DNA of 64,000 nt, taken from positions 2,666,001 through 2,730,000 of the forward strand of contig JAQJZZ010000014.1 of NCBI GenBank assembly GCA_030077755.1. Direction: 5' to 3'. Shown here one piece after another: positions 36,204 to 46,555 of the stretch (the stretch's first letter is position 1; each line of letters starts with the position of its first letter). The position numbers and the translations under genes were made by a program. The stretch is from Filosporella fistucella (lineage: Eukaryota; Ascomycota; Leotiomycetes; Helotiales). The notes under the pieces are model-generated. The model saw only the letters and a program-made list of their open reading frames with translations, searched no databases and had not been told where the DNA came from.

Positions 36204-37860
36204 TGTTCCCTTCACAAGTCATGGACACTAAGCAACATACAGGACATCGTACGAGATGTACAGTAATCTTTTCTCAACCATCCTATCGTGGCCCTCAACG
36301 GAGGCCCGGATTTTAGCAGAACCTGCATGGTCTTGTCATCTGCAGCACCAGGTTTTTCAGCCCGCTACACGGGAACCGAGGTGAAGCTCACTTATCACCA
36401 AGAGATACTAAGCCGGGTTGCGGATAGCATGTCAGGTTAAGGAAATGATACTCCTACCTTGTTATTTGTGACTCGGATGGAGACGAGTAGGTTGACTGAG
36501 GGGAAATCAGTATCCTGATTGTGCGTTAGAGTCAGCCAGGTATTTTCAAGAGAATTTTTGAGGTCCGCGAGAAAATAAAACATTTTGATGTTGTTCTGAG
36601 ACATTCTCCGAGTGGTCCAAACTGCGCATAACAGGTACCACCAAACATCCTGCACTATATGTCTCGCTAAGGGATACTTCTCCTGAACCTCCAATTCACG
36701 TTGGCAATCACACTCAGGGAGTTGGGATTTGTATTTCGCGTCTGTGTTTTTGTAATTATTTCCTGATACATCATGGTAGCGAAAATTTAATGTCATACTC
36801 CTCCTATCTGCGATGACAGTCATGCATGCCCGAGATTTCATATTCTTCCAGATATCAATTCAACACCCCTCACCAACTTTATACATCTGAAGGAGATAAT
36901 TGGATGAGGCTCATACTATACTTTGGCTACCAGGCAGGTAACTCAACTGACTGACATCTACATTTCCAGCTGTCGATCGTTCTCAGTCTCCCTCTTAAAT
37001 CTCCTTGTCGAAGGGAACATTACCTATGTTGAGATACGCTTGTACGAGGAGCGCTAGTAAAATAACCACACATAGATTTGTGCCGAAAGCCCCGAAAAGA
37101 CGTCAGGTCTCACAATTTATGGCTATAATAAGTTCAATATAAGTGAGAGAGATGTCCAGGTGCTGTACAGACATTCATAGTAATACAGGTTTGCCTTGAA
37201 ATATTATGTCTGAACATCACCTTCTCACCTTCACAAAATCTCATATATACAAATTCAGCTTCGCATACTTCCCAAGATGTAACTGAACTTGCAGGGAAAA
37301 GCCAAATAGAGTAGGAACCATGGGTATTCTGTAAGTATATAAACTCCTCCTCCTTCCCAGACCTTTCTTCTTCTTTTCTTTACAAACAAAATGATACCCG
37401 GCCGGCGGTCTTCCCTGAGCCCAAACAGAACTCTTTTCATTCATTCCACAAATTGCCCATGAAAATTCAAACCTCACGTTCACCACGCGCCAAAACCCTC
37501 CGTCTGACTTCAACGCAATTGCATCTCCCGGTCTTACCAAAACCAGACTGTTTATTACCAAAGAAGTGGTCAGTCCAACAGCTTTTGTGGTTGGTCGACT
37601 TACTTCCAGTCTTGCTTGTGCCATTATCCACTTCAACACGGGGTCACTGCTTATTTGAGCTGGATCTATCATCCATTGGAATTTTCGATTGATCCGTTCA
37701 ACCAGTCATTCCCGCATCATATTTCACCTCGCCACGCTGTCACTAACTGTTCCAGTCAGATCCATTGACTAACTGGAACTCACAGAACTTCAACTCGTTC
37801 GTCAAACCAAGCATTTGGATACTCCTCCCTCCACCACAGAAGCAATAGCCACTCACAGTG
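36204..37860. other. intergenic, two unsupported minus-strand frames
   Basis: Minus-strand frames at 36437-36841 (134 codons, with CDCQRELEVQ and HIVQDVWWYLLCAVW) and 37241-37672 (143 codons) have no family match, no paired splice sites that I can join, and no clear start context. Either could be a lineage-specific gene or a relic. Confidence 0.35.
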
Positions 37861-39047
37861 ATGTCTCTGTCATCCTGGCGAAGAAAATGTAACGAGAATG
37901 GATCGACGAAAGTTACTTGAGCAGGGAAGAGAGGCTAACCGGGTACTATTTGCTCACATGTAGGGACGATGAGAATTTCGTTAAGAACCTTATCCATCAT
38001 TTCGAACTTGCTGGAGATTTCGCACAAAAGATGGTTCGAAGCCGTGTACGCCGAATATTCCCAAAGGGTAGATTCATTGAATGATATTCGCAAGATGAAG
38101 CCAAGCATGTCCCAATTTGTTGCTCAAATCAAATGGGTCTATCCCCCTCTGGGTATGGTCGGGCTCTGGGACGAATTGAAAAGGAGAGCGGACTGGGAAG
38201 TGGCTAATTGTTTCAATAAGGCTATGCCGGTTTTTATGTATGCAATGAATGCATGCGACGAATTCATTGCTCAAACGAAAGGCCAAGCAATAACCTGTAT
38301 GGCGCTATGGGCGAACAGTGACCCCCAAATCGATTGGGTCCATCGTGAAGAAAATCGCGAGTTCACCATAACTCTGATCAACGAAGCAATCAGCGATGCT
38401 TTTGTTGCTATGGAACCAAAATTGGGCCAGCTCAGAGAAATAGCCGCGAAGCGCCACTGGACAAACGAGGAACACTATGACCGCTGGATAACCTCTATGT
38501 TTAATAAGCTATTCTTGAATATTGCAAAGAACAAGTATGATAGTAACCAAAAAAGGAGAAAATAATTACAATCGTTGATATGATGGTCTACAGCAGACTC
38601 GAAGGAGTTTTAGACTGGGAAAAGCGGATGAAGAGGCTCGAGAAGAATTGCTCAGAAGAGAATGCGAAAGTCACTGCCATTGAACACCATTGCAAAGACA
38701 CTCGAGTTATTCAAAACTTCACAAAGCTTGTTATCAATATTGAGAAACTGCCACAGCATTTGCAGCACGTCGTTAAATGTGGTAAGACCAAAATCGAGGC
38801 TGCCCCGAGAAGTTTCAACTCGAAACCTGCTAACTTTGGCATAGTGGATGATAACGATTCAGACAAAGAAAGTTGCTCGTTTGATAATGACCGATCGTCG
38901 GAGACAGTTAGTGAGCACGAGTCTGACTCTGATGACGATGAGCCCGGAAGTGATGAAGACGAGGCCAGTTCCAAGAAGCGATCAGCTGGTAATCGTGAAT
39001 CGGCAACACCACCACCACCAAAGCGAGCTAAATCCAGCGTCCGATAA
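37861..39047 (+). CDS. orphan protein, acidic C-terminus, two probable introns
   Basis: Two open frames (37969-38565 and 38580-39047) join in frame through an intron at 38535-38593 (GTATGA..CTACAG). An upstream exon 37861-37888, joined by an intron at 37889-37963 with a GCTAACC branch site, would add ten residues. Together this gives 1053 nt (350 aa). If that exon is not real, translation starts at 37969. The N-terminal ~200 residues look folded and helical (HKRWFEAVYAEYSQR, VGLWDELKRRADWEV). The C-terminal ~80 are acidic Ser/Asp/Glu (ESDSDDDEPGSDEDE), ending in a basic nuclear-type signal, KKRS..PPPPKRAKSS. Probably nuclear; family unknown. Confidence 0.5.
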
Positions 39048-39938
39048 GCCTCATCTCGTGGAAAGCATACTCATTCTCCTAACTCCGAGGATGAGATGGA
39101 GACCTAACCAACCCATTTCCATTCCAATTCCTACCATCTGACGTTCCGAAGCCTCATCGAACCCAGCTTCCATGGCAAGCATGCCCATCCATTCCGACAC
39201 GATTCCCTCGACCGCCAGCCATCCGACCGTCCGACTAACATCCCGTTATGTTCCCGATCACGCCAACGAGCGATTCATTCAATAGATCTATTCACATCAG
39301 CTTGAATTTTCAAGGGGGGAGCAGGGGTTGCTCATAGCGTTGCAATTTTTGCTGCATTTAGACATTGATAGCATCATTTGACGATGTAGAAATCCCTCCC
39401 ATAGGGTCAGAAGTAAGATTTCAATAAAAGCGTTGATTTACCCACTTGTGTTCTCTGGATTCGTGGGAATGACCTTAGTCCGAACCGTGAACAAACCATG
39501 ACGAAATGTTACCTGTCCTCAATTGACCATCCCGCGTTCAATTGAAAGGAACTGGTCGCACCAAATCCTTATACCAGGCAAGTTGTTGACAGAAATGAAT
39601 AATACAACTATCCTGATTATCCCATAGTTCCAGGTACTCTGAAATTAAATTTGAATGCTTGAAAACCTCAGAACTATTTCTTTGCCAATTTGTCTGACGA
39701 TGTTCAGGACGTGAAAGCGTACATGCTGCTCTAGATCAAAATATGGACTTGGTGCAGCTGTGTTTGTCTAAGGCGGGTCTACAAGGCGAGGAATGTCTGA
39801 TACTACTAAGAATGTCAGTCAGACTATGAAGCACTAAATGTCCATATTCAACCGGGAATATATTGTGAACTCAATTCGTTGTTGGTTGAATGAGAATTTC
39901 ATTTGAACTGGGACACTCAGGTATCTAAATCATCAGCA
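39048..39938. other. intergenic with dispersed repeat
   Basis: 3' flank of the orphan gene, a dispersed repeat copy (39204-39440), and the 3' flank of the converging phosphatase gene. Confidence 0.5.
39204..39440 (+). repeat. dispersed repeat, copy A
   Basis: Shares with the segment at 46047-46262, in order: CCCTCGAC.GCC, ACCG..CGAC, the word CTCATAGCGTTGC, a TTTTTGCT..TTAGAC block, and at the end ATAAAAGCGTTG. Each copy lies a few hundred bases downstream of a plus-strand orphan gene. Diverged, with small gaps. No coding content. Possibly a short transposon remnant or a duplicated 3' region. Confidence 0.6.
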
Positions 39939-42900
39939 TCACACATCCCTTCCACCCTTCAGGAAAGCCTCTAAAATCTCCTTCCTCTCTTCCCCCACTT
40001 TCTTCTGCTTGCCACTCCCCACTCCGTACTTGAAAATTACATCCTTGGCAGCGAAAGTTTCTACGTATGCCTTCTCAACAGCCTGCCTCCTGATAACGGC
40101 TGGATCAGAAGGAAGTGGTGGTGCTCGCCCTTTCCAAGACAAGGACCGCCTCATTGTATCCATGCTACTCCTTGCACTACCAGCCACAGTCTCCTTCCAG
40201 CTGAGTTTCGGAACAGGAGCAAGCTCTCCTGCAACCCGACAGAGCATACTGGTAAGGAACACAAAGGAAATGTTATGGTTCGGAGACACTGAAAGGACAT
40301 CGAGAACCCAAGGTTTGATGTCATCCGCCTCGGTGAGTTGCTTCGTCCCTCGAGCTGTGATATCCTTTTCTAGCAGCTCCCACAGAGATTGGGTGATGAT
40401 GCCGTCTTGTAAACTTTTGAGAAACAAAATCAAGACTTCCGCCACGATCTCCAGCTTTTCGAAAGCAGGTAACTCGGGTGGGAAAGACTCAATCAAGCTC
40501 TTGTCTGAGTCCAAAGCTTCCAAAGCATAACCCTTTCTCGTTTCTCTTGCTTTGCTGTCTTTCACAAGCCATGAGCTTTCGTCAAAAGGCCAACCAGGAG
40601 ACTCTCTTGGCAGTTGTGCATTCTCGAGCATGTTAGAATCTGCAACTACTCGGTCTGTGAGCAGCTCGATCGCTTCAGTCAATTTGAAGAGCTCCCGAGG
40701 CGCACTCCAACACACCTCCTGGCCTCGATTAACAGCCCCGCCTGATCCATCCCTTGGAGGACGAAGTGCGCGCACACCACCTTCTGGTACCCGGATCAAC
40801 TCGTCAATCGACTTGCCGAAGCATGACTGTTGCCATGTCCCTCGGATAGGGACGAAGTGATCTCTCCCATCAGTGACTCGTAAGACGAGAACATCATCAA
40901 GCTGCGCAGACCCTTCGTTGAGATTTCTGCAAAGTGAGATGTCGTCGATGAAAACTTCAAGTGTAGCATTGACTGCATCTCCAGGTTGCAAAGTTATCTT
41001 TCGCTTTAGGTCTTTCGTCAAACGTTCATCCTCGTCGGTCTCCGAATCTACGAAAGACACCGCAAGCCAAGGAGGAGCGATGCGATCACCTTCTCCAGAC
41101 ATACTGGGCCGTTCGACGAAGGCAAAAGTGGATGGTACTTGACTTGTATTTGCGATTGTCAGGCTTCGAGCTTTCCGCTGAAGATATGCAACATGACCAA
41201 AATCAATTCCTTCAGCGCCTCCTGTCGGCAACTGTTGAGTGGAGCTACCACTTTGTACATCGTCAAATGAATGATCCACAACCACCGTTATTCCAGGGCG
41301 TCCTTCATTCTCGGCGCGATCAAGATCCCTTGCCACCTCTTGTTGAATCTTCGCTTTGAGCTCAGGGACAACTGCATCGTACTCGAGGGTGAAGACTGCA
41401 TCTAGAGGCTTGTGATCCGAGGAAAGAACTCGTTGGTGCGACGTATACACTTCTAGATGTATTCTATCAACATAACCCTCCTTAGTCACTACATCATCAA
41501 CATTATTACTTTCTCCTACATCGTATTCATCATAGTCATTATTCGAGGTATCTTCAACTCCGTCCTCGTCCGGATTGTAATCAAATAAAACGTCTTCGTC
41601 GTCGGCAGCGTGATCTATACCCCTCGCCTTCATTTCAGCATCCTTAATCCTTGCAAGCTCCTCATCGTGTGCTTTCCCATCATATTCCATCTTATCCTTT
41701 CGTGTTCTGAATAGGATTCGGTCACACCAGCTGGGAGCTCTTTTCTTCTCACTGGAGTCGAACATGCCCATGCTTCCAACATCATACTTGTAGGTTGGTA
41801 GGAATGTGATTGGACCTTCTCTCCAACCGTCGTGGAAAGCCTTTTTCTTCTTCTGAACGTGTCTCAATTGATCATGAGGGAGTAATGAGTCAAGAGTTGC
41901 TTGCAGCGAAGCTGGATCTTGACTGGGGTCTTGAACGAAGTCGTCTGGATCGGGAAGAGTGCTTGACGAAGCATCATCAGCTCCATCAAAAGTACTGCTG
42001 GTCCTTGGCTCTGAGTCTTCATCCGAGTCCGAGTCGCTTTCAACACTGTGAATCACGATAGGTTCTTCTTGATCCAACTCGCCATCAATTTTCTTCCTCG
42101 ATTTCTGTCCCACATCATATTCTCCTTTCGTATGGAGCATAAGCAATCGTCGTATATCATCACCGGGCAACCCGTCTAACCTGAAATTCAGATCCCCAAA
42201 CCAGAATGCGAAGTCCTCTTCCCCAATTTCTTCCTGACCATCATCTAAGACCCCTGACCAGCTTATAGAATCGAAACGTGTTCTTTGTAATATTTGCGTT
42301 ACATCCCAGCATCTCCGCTCAAGGTGTGTTGGATCGGATCCCGATGCAAGGTGTGAATTGACGAATACCATTCGAGTGGTCTCACCGAGGACAATTCTCG
42401 TTGTAACCGCACCTTTGTTTCCCAAATACCCCATTATACCTGTCCCCACACTAACTGTGCTCACTGAACTGATTGTTGGCGCAACGGCAGGGGAGGCAAA
42501 TATGAACAGGAGCAGGCCAGAAAGTTGCTGCTCGACCACCAAGGCATACCCGGACGGCAAAGCCTTCGTTAGAGCTTTTCTCCACTTTGTCGTAGGCTCT
42601 GGATCTGTATATATCCGTCCAATATATTCTCTAGTGCTTGTGAGGTCGACCACTTCCTGGAGTCCAAGTACATAAAGCCCAATCTCCTCCCCACCAGGTA
42701 TAGTTCCCTCATCGCCCCTGGGAATTGTGCTCTCCTTCTTAGTTCGTCGAGCCTCCTGAGCGTCCACACTTTCGATACGTTCCTGGCTTCCATCATTGTC
42801 AATCCCTTCCGAGATTTGCGAACCAGCTAGCTTCTTGTCGATGCCCTTCCCTTGTACAAACCAGCCCGCTAGATCTTTCTCTGTACCCGGACATGCTGCC

Positions 42901-43061
42901 ACGTTCCAAGATCCAATCTTGACTTTGATCTTCTGCGGTCTTGTATATTCTGCGCGGCGCGCGTGCACCGCTTTCGAAAGAGAATGAGGACTCGAAGTAG
43001 TCGGATTGTGTTCTACTTCGGTATTTTCTTGGTCGGTAGAGTTGCGCGCACTCGAGGCCAT
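39939..43061 (-). CDS. inositol-polyphosphate 5-phosphatase, OCRL/INPP5B type
   Basis: One intronless frame of 1040 aa. The catalytic domain (~46-560) shows the family motifs: IGSWNVAACPG (49-59), LQEVVDL, NKGAV (215-219), VNSHLAS (234-240), FWFGDLNFRL (286-295), FLPTYKYD (420-427), RAPSWCDRIL (441-450) and SSDHKPLDAVF (547-557). Two acidic low-complexity inserts (~335-395 and ~455-535) interrupt the fold. The region after ~610 resembles an ASH domain (beta-rich), and ~800-1040 a RhoGAP-like helical domain, as in human OCRL and INPP5B. It should remove the 5-phosphate from PI(4,5)P2 or related lipids in membrane trafficking. Catalytic residues appear intact. The absence of introns over 3.1 kb is notable beside intron-rich neighbours. 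Confidence 0.92.
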   Translation of the reverse strand: MASSARNSTDQENTEVEHNPTTSSPHSLSKAVHARRAEYTRPQKIKVKIGSWNVAACPGTEKDLAGWFVQGKGIDKKLAGSQISEGIDNDGSQERIESVDAQEARRTKKESTIPRGDEGTIPGGEEIGLYVLGLQEVVDLTSTREYIGRIYTDPEPTTKWRKALTKALPSGYALVVEQQLSGLLLFIFASPAVAPTISSVSTVSVGTGIMGYLGNKGAVTTRIVLGETTRMVFVNSHLASGSDPTHLERRCWDVTQILQRTRFDSISWSGVLDDGQEEIGEEDFAFWFGDLNFRLDGLPGDDIRRLLMLHTKGEYDVGQKSRKKIDGELDQEEPIVIHSVESDSDSDEDSEPRTSSTFDGADDASSSTLPDPDDFVQDPSQDPASLQATLDSLLPHDQLRHVQKKKKAFHDGWREGPITFLPTYKYDVGSMGMFDSSEKKRAPSWCDRILFRTRKDKMEYDGKAHDEELARIKDAEMKARGIDHAADDEDVLFDYNPDEDGVEDTSNNDYDEYDVGESNNVDDVVTKEGYVDRIHLEVYTSHQRVLSSDHKPLDAVFTLEYDAVVPELKAKIQQEVARDLDRAENEGRPGITVVVDHSFDDVQSGSSTQQLPTGGAEGIDFGHVAYLQRKARSLTIANTSQVPSTFAFVERPSMSGEGDRIAPPWLAVSFVDSETDEDERLTKDLKRKITLQPGDAVNATLEVFIDDISLCRNLNEGSAQLDDVLVLRVTDGRDHFVPIRGTWQQSCFGKSIDELIRVPEGGVRALRPPRDGSGGAVNRGQEVCWSAPRELFKLTEAIELLTDRVVADSNMLENAQLPRESPGWPFDESSWLVKDSKARETRKGYALEALDSDKSLIESFPPELPAFEKLEIVAEVLILFLKSLQDGIITQSLWELLEKDITARGTKQLTEADDIKPWVLDVLSVSPNHNISFVFLTSMLCRVAGELAPVPKLSWKETVAGSARSSMDTMRRSLSWKGRAPPLPSDPAVIRRQAVEKAYVETFAAKDVIFKYGVGSGKQKKVGEERKEILEAFLKGGRDV

Positions 43062-43829
43062 CTTGAAGTAGATTCGAAGGTGTAATTATGGTGCGGCAGC
43101 TAGTTTCGAGGTAGCAACTGCTTGAAGACAACGGCTGTAGCAGCTCAATCCGGCATTTTGAGTACACACTTGAGCTGTAATGATGACGTAAGGTAAATGA
43201 ATACAAAGATCGTAGGAGTCACAAAACTGCACAACGTACAGATACCAAGAATGCGCTATATAGAGGTAGAGAGCTATTCAAGAAGTGAAATTGTGTGAAT
43301 GAATCTTGAATGCTTGGTAGAAGGGAAGGGAGTGGTGGGGGAGCTTCTGAATCAACGCTAGGCTGCATTCGTAAGCCATCAACACAACCTTCATGACCTC
43401 ATCGTGTGATGTGAACATTCTGCTCATGAACCTTCCCTGTGTCACAACTCCAAAAGACTAAGTAGTCTCAATAGATATTATACTATTCTTCGAAAGCAGA
43501 CAATGTCTGCCCATGGTTTTCCATATTGCCTTGGAAGCTGCATGAAGGCTTCGACCTTGACCAAGCGCCATGCTTGGAGTTTGTAGATACCGCGCAGTGA
43601 TCAGTGATCACGCTGATTGCATGATCGGGAATTGATACAGCGATATAATCCTACAAACCTTTTCGGCTGCAAAGTTGGTAGTACAGACTAGTGAACAGCT
43701 CTCCCTTTCCCGTTTCTTTCCACAACGCGTGGACTTGGCTCCTTATCTAAGCCAATTTTGGTAGAGTATTTACTATACAATGTCCAATACAATTATACTG
43801 TTATAGGGTAATAGATTGTTCTAAGTTCG
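43062..43829. other. upstream region of the phosphatase gene
   Basis: No gene seen. The sequence turns AT-rich toward the tandem array. Confidence 0.5.
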
Positions 43830-44018
43830 AAAGTCAATTGACTGTGTCCTAATTGTGTAACATAAGTTCAATAGGTGAGGCCTCTATTATTGTCTATATG
43901 TTTCTAGTTAATTAAGTATATCCTAATTGTCTAACAAAAGTGTCAAAAGGAGAGCGTGTATTATTGACCATAAATCTTTAGTCGATTAACTATAGCTCAA
44001 GCGTGTAGCACAATTTTC

Positions 44019-44057
<39 letters not shown>

Positions 44058-44390
44058 GAAACATATATTATGCTTATGAGTTTCTAGTCAATTATTTTTT
44101 TGGTGGTGTAGCTCAAGTTTATGAGGCAAAGCACTTTTTATAATCCATGTGCTTCTGGTCGATTGAGTGTATTCTAGTTGTGTAGTACAAGTTTGAAATG
44201 CGAAGCATTTGTTATAATCTATCAAGTTCTACTTAATTAAGTGTCTCCTCATTGTGTAGCACAAATTTAAAAGGTGAAGCATTTATAATATTTTATCAGG
44301 TTCTACTCAATTGAGTGTCTCCCAATTGTATAGCACAAGTTTATAAGGTGAAGTACTTATCATAGTCTATAGGATTCTGGTCAATTGAAC
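43830..44390 (+). repeat. AT-rich tandem array, unit about 74 bp, about seven copies
   Basis: The word TGTGTAGCACAAG (variants) recurs near 43853, 43928, 44004, 44107, 44188, 44263 and 44337. Each copy continues with AGGTGAAGCATTTATTATA-like sequence and TTCTAGTCAATTAAGTGT. One unit is stretched by a 34-base A run at 44020-44053. Changes between copies are mostly C/T and G/A, which would fit repeat-induced point mutation, but I have not counted them. Confidence 0.85.
44020..44053 (+). repeat. 34-base poly-A run
   Basis: An uninterrupted A run inside the third unit of the AT-rich array. It could be slippage expansion or the tail of a retrotransposed insertion; no flanking target duplication was seen. 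Confidence 0.9.
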
Positions 44391-44687
44391 GCACCTGTAT
44401 TGCACCCCTCCAATCTGGTATGTAATTCAATTCCCTTCTAAAGTTCTATCTCTTATATAAACGCAAATTTGAATAGATCTGTTTAAAATCACAAGTGAAT
44501 TAGGAAGGAGAGTTCGTAGCTTGAAAATTTAGTCTATAAAAGCCCTCTTCACACTCCAGAAATCCCTATATACAATATTTCTCATCGTCGCGGCGCCGTC
44601 TTCTGTCCACCTCAGCCAAGCTCGAGTTTCAGAGCTGCTCAACAGCGACCAGGGAGAGAAAATAGGGTAAATAACAACATAACCTTG

Positions 44688-45823
44688 ATGTCTTTATACC
44701 TAACGCTGTATAGTAACGACGAAGAATCCGTGTGTACTGGAAAGGCGCAGGTCCCCCGCGACACAAGGGTCTGTGACATCCATTACGCCCTAGAATTCGT
44801 GAACAACGACTCAGGATCACGACTCAAGTGGATTAGTGGCGATATCATTACACTCGAGCGCAAAGGATTCCACGAAACACCCTTCAATCTTACCTTCGAA
44901 TTCAATCCCGAGATTGTTGATTTGTGGAAGCATTGCCTTAATAAACGAAGCGAGAAAACACGGGGTACCAAGTTGCCATCCGGTATGACACGCAAGAAGT
45001 TGGTCGTATCCAAATTGAAGGAGTATTGGTTCAAGAAGAACAAAGATGGGAAACCGCCCCGTGATATCTATGGCATTGGAAGGCTCCTGGCAGCGAAAGG
45101 CACCACCAATGGCACCCCATCAACTTCAAGTATCCTGGAGAGGGATGACTCTGAACACCGTCGACGAGAAGAGTTAAGGCTTCGACTACATGCTATAAAG
45201 CAATGGGGTGGCGAGGATAAGCTCCTTTATGAGTTCTTCATCGGGGCATGGCATTCAACAGCGATGGTCATCATGATACTATTTCCTCTTATCTCAAGAC
45301 GTTGGAGTGGGTATTGGACTCGTATGGCTACTCAATCGATTCCAGGACTTCTGAGAAAGCCTCGACACAGCTCTTCAAACCGCTCAATGCATCGGGACCA
45401 CAACAAGTAATCGAACACATCACCGATGCTCCAGCATGGGTTTTCAATTTCACGGTAAAGTTGCTACCAGGAGCGAAGCCAGCACCCTTTATTGAGGGCC
45501 TCATTTCAGGCACTTCACCACTTCTCGGCGCGGTGAAGTCAATGACCAATCCAACCATATCGAGCAAGATGTCAATTGGTGGTAGTCCTAGTGGTCTATG
45601 GGTGGTGTTGATGAAGATAGAAGATATCAATCAGAGTCACTCAGGTCTAGCTTCTCTTTCCATAAAAGGAAGAGAGGTGCAGATGAGACATTGGAAAACC
45701 CTGGACGAAAGAAGCGACCAGGTGTTCTTGAAACAGTCGGAATTAGGCGACGTCGTCGTTTATAGATGCAACGAATTACTCTCGACGCCAGTGCAGCAAC
45801 CTCCAATGGGCCCAATCCGATGA
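44688..45823 (+). CDS. orphan protein gene, frame change inside (unusual intron or frameshift)
   Basis: The frame from the ATG at 44688 runs to 45410. A second frame, open from about 45232, runs to the stop at 45821-45823, and both look protein-like (EDKLLYEFFIGAW in the first; PAWVFNFTVKLLPGAKPAPF in the second). They can be joined by an 89-nt intron, 45173-45261, with the weak donor GTTAAG, giving 348 aa. If instead the first frame is read further, a one-base frameshift between 45232 and about 45300 is needed and the gene is broken. No family recognised. A dispersed repeat lies ~220 bp downstream, as for the other orphan gene at 38 kb. Confidence 0.45.
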
Positions 45824-46046
45824 ACGAAAGGATTGGAGGCGGATAGGTTTCGTAGAGTCCCTTCAATGGTTCTTCGCAACCATCGAGTTATCAGTGGTGA
45901 TCTCAGATATACGTGGTTTTCTGACATATTCTTTCTTTGCTTGATCCAGTGTGGGCAGTGGACGGGTTGGTGGAAACGTCAGCTGAATATGGCCAAGGGG
46001 TCCATCTAGCACTTCTTGGTGAAGCCCAACACCATCAACGGGCATG

Positions 46047-46262
46047 GCACCCTCGACAGCCTTCCAACAAACCGACATGTCGAAGGACACGTTCTATTTG
46101 ATACACCGTTACAGTTAGCCTGGAATACATTCATAGAGAGGGGAGGGGATCCTCATAGCGTTGCTTTTTTGCTTGTGGTTAGACCTAGAAAGCATTGTTC
46201 AACAATGCGAAGACCCCTCTTGAGGAGTCGATAGCGAGACCTTGATAAAAGCGTTGTTCACA
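46047..46262 (+). repeat. dispersed repeat, copy B
   Basis: Counterpart of the 39204-39440 segment. Shared words include CCCTCGAC.GCC near the left end, CTCATAGCGTTGC near 46153, TTAGACCTAGAAAGCAT-like sequence, and ATAAAAGCGTTGTTCA at the right end. Same orientation as copy A. Confidence 0.6.
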
Positions 46263-46328
46263 TCACATTGCATCCTTTGACTTTTGGAGACTGTTGTCTG
46301 TGATATGCTTTGGCCAGAAGGCATTCCT

Positions 46329-46555
46329 CATCCCCATCGCTTTCCGCCTTCCCCATCCCTATGCCCCCCCTCCATCCCCTTCTCCATATTCTTCCACATC
46401 TCCTCCATTATCCTCTCCCCTATCCTCTTCCCTACCTCTATCCCTATTCTCCCTTCCCCATTCTCCCCCCCATTCCGTTCCCCATACCCTTCCTCCAACC
46501 TTCTCCCCTATCCTCTTCCCTATTCTGTTTCCCATACCATCCAACTCCCCTTCAC
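46329..46555 (+). repeat. pyrimidine-rich low-complexity tract
   Basis: About 225 bases that are almost entirely C and T with scattered A, built from TCCCC/CTTCCC/CCTAT words. All three plus-strand frames are open because stop codons are rare in such sequence; the frames are artefacts. Could adopt triplex structure. Confidence 0.85.

Noticed and set aside
36437..36841. 134-codon minus-strand frame as an upstream exon of the regulator-like gene
   Set aside because: It lacks a zinc cluster and no splice donor was found that joins it in frame.
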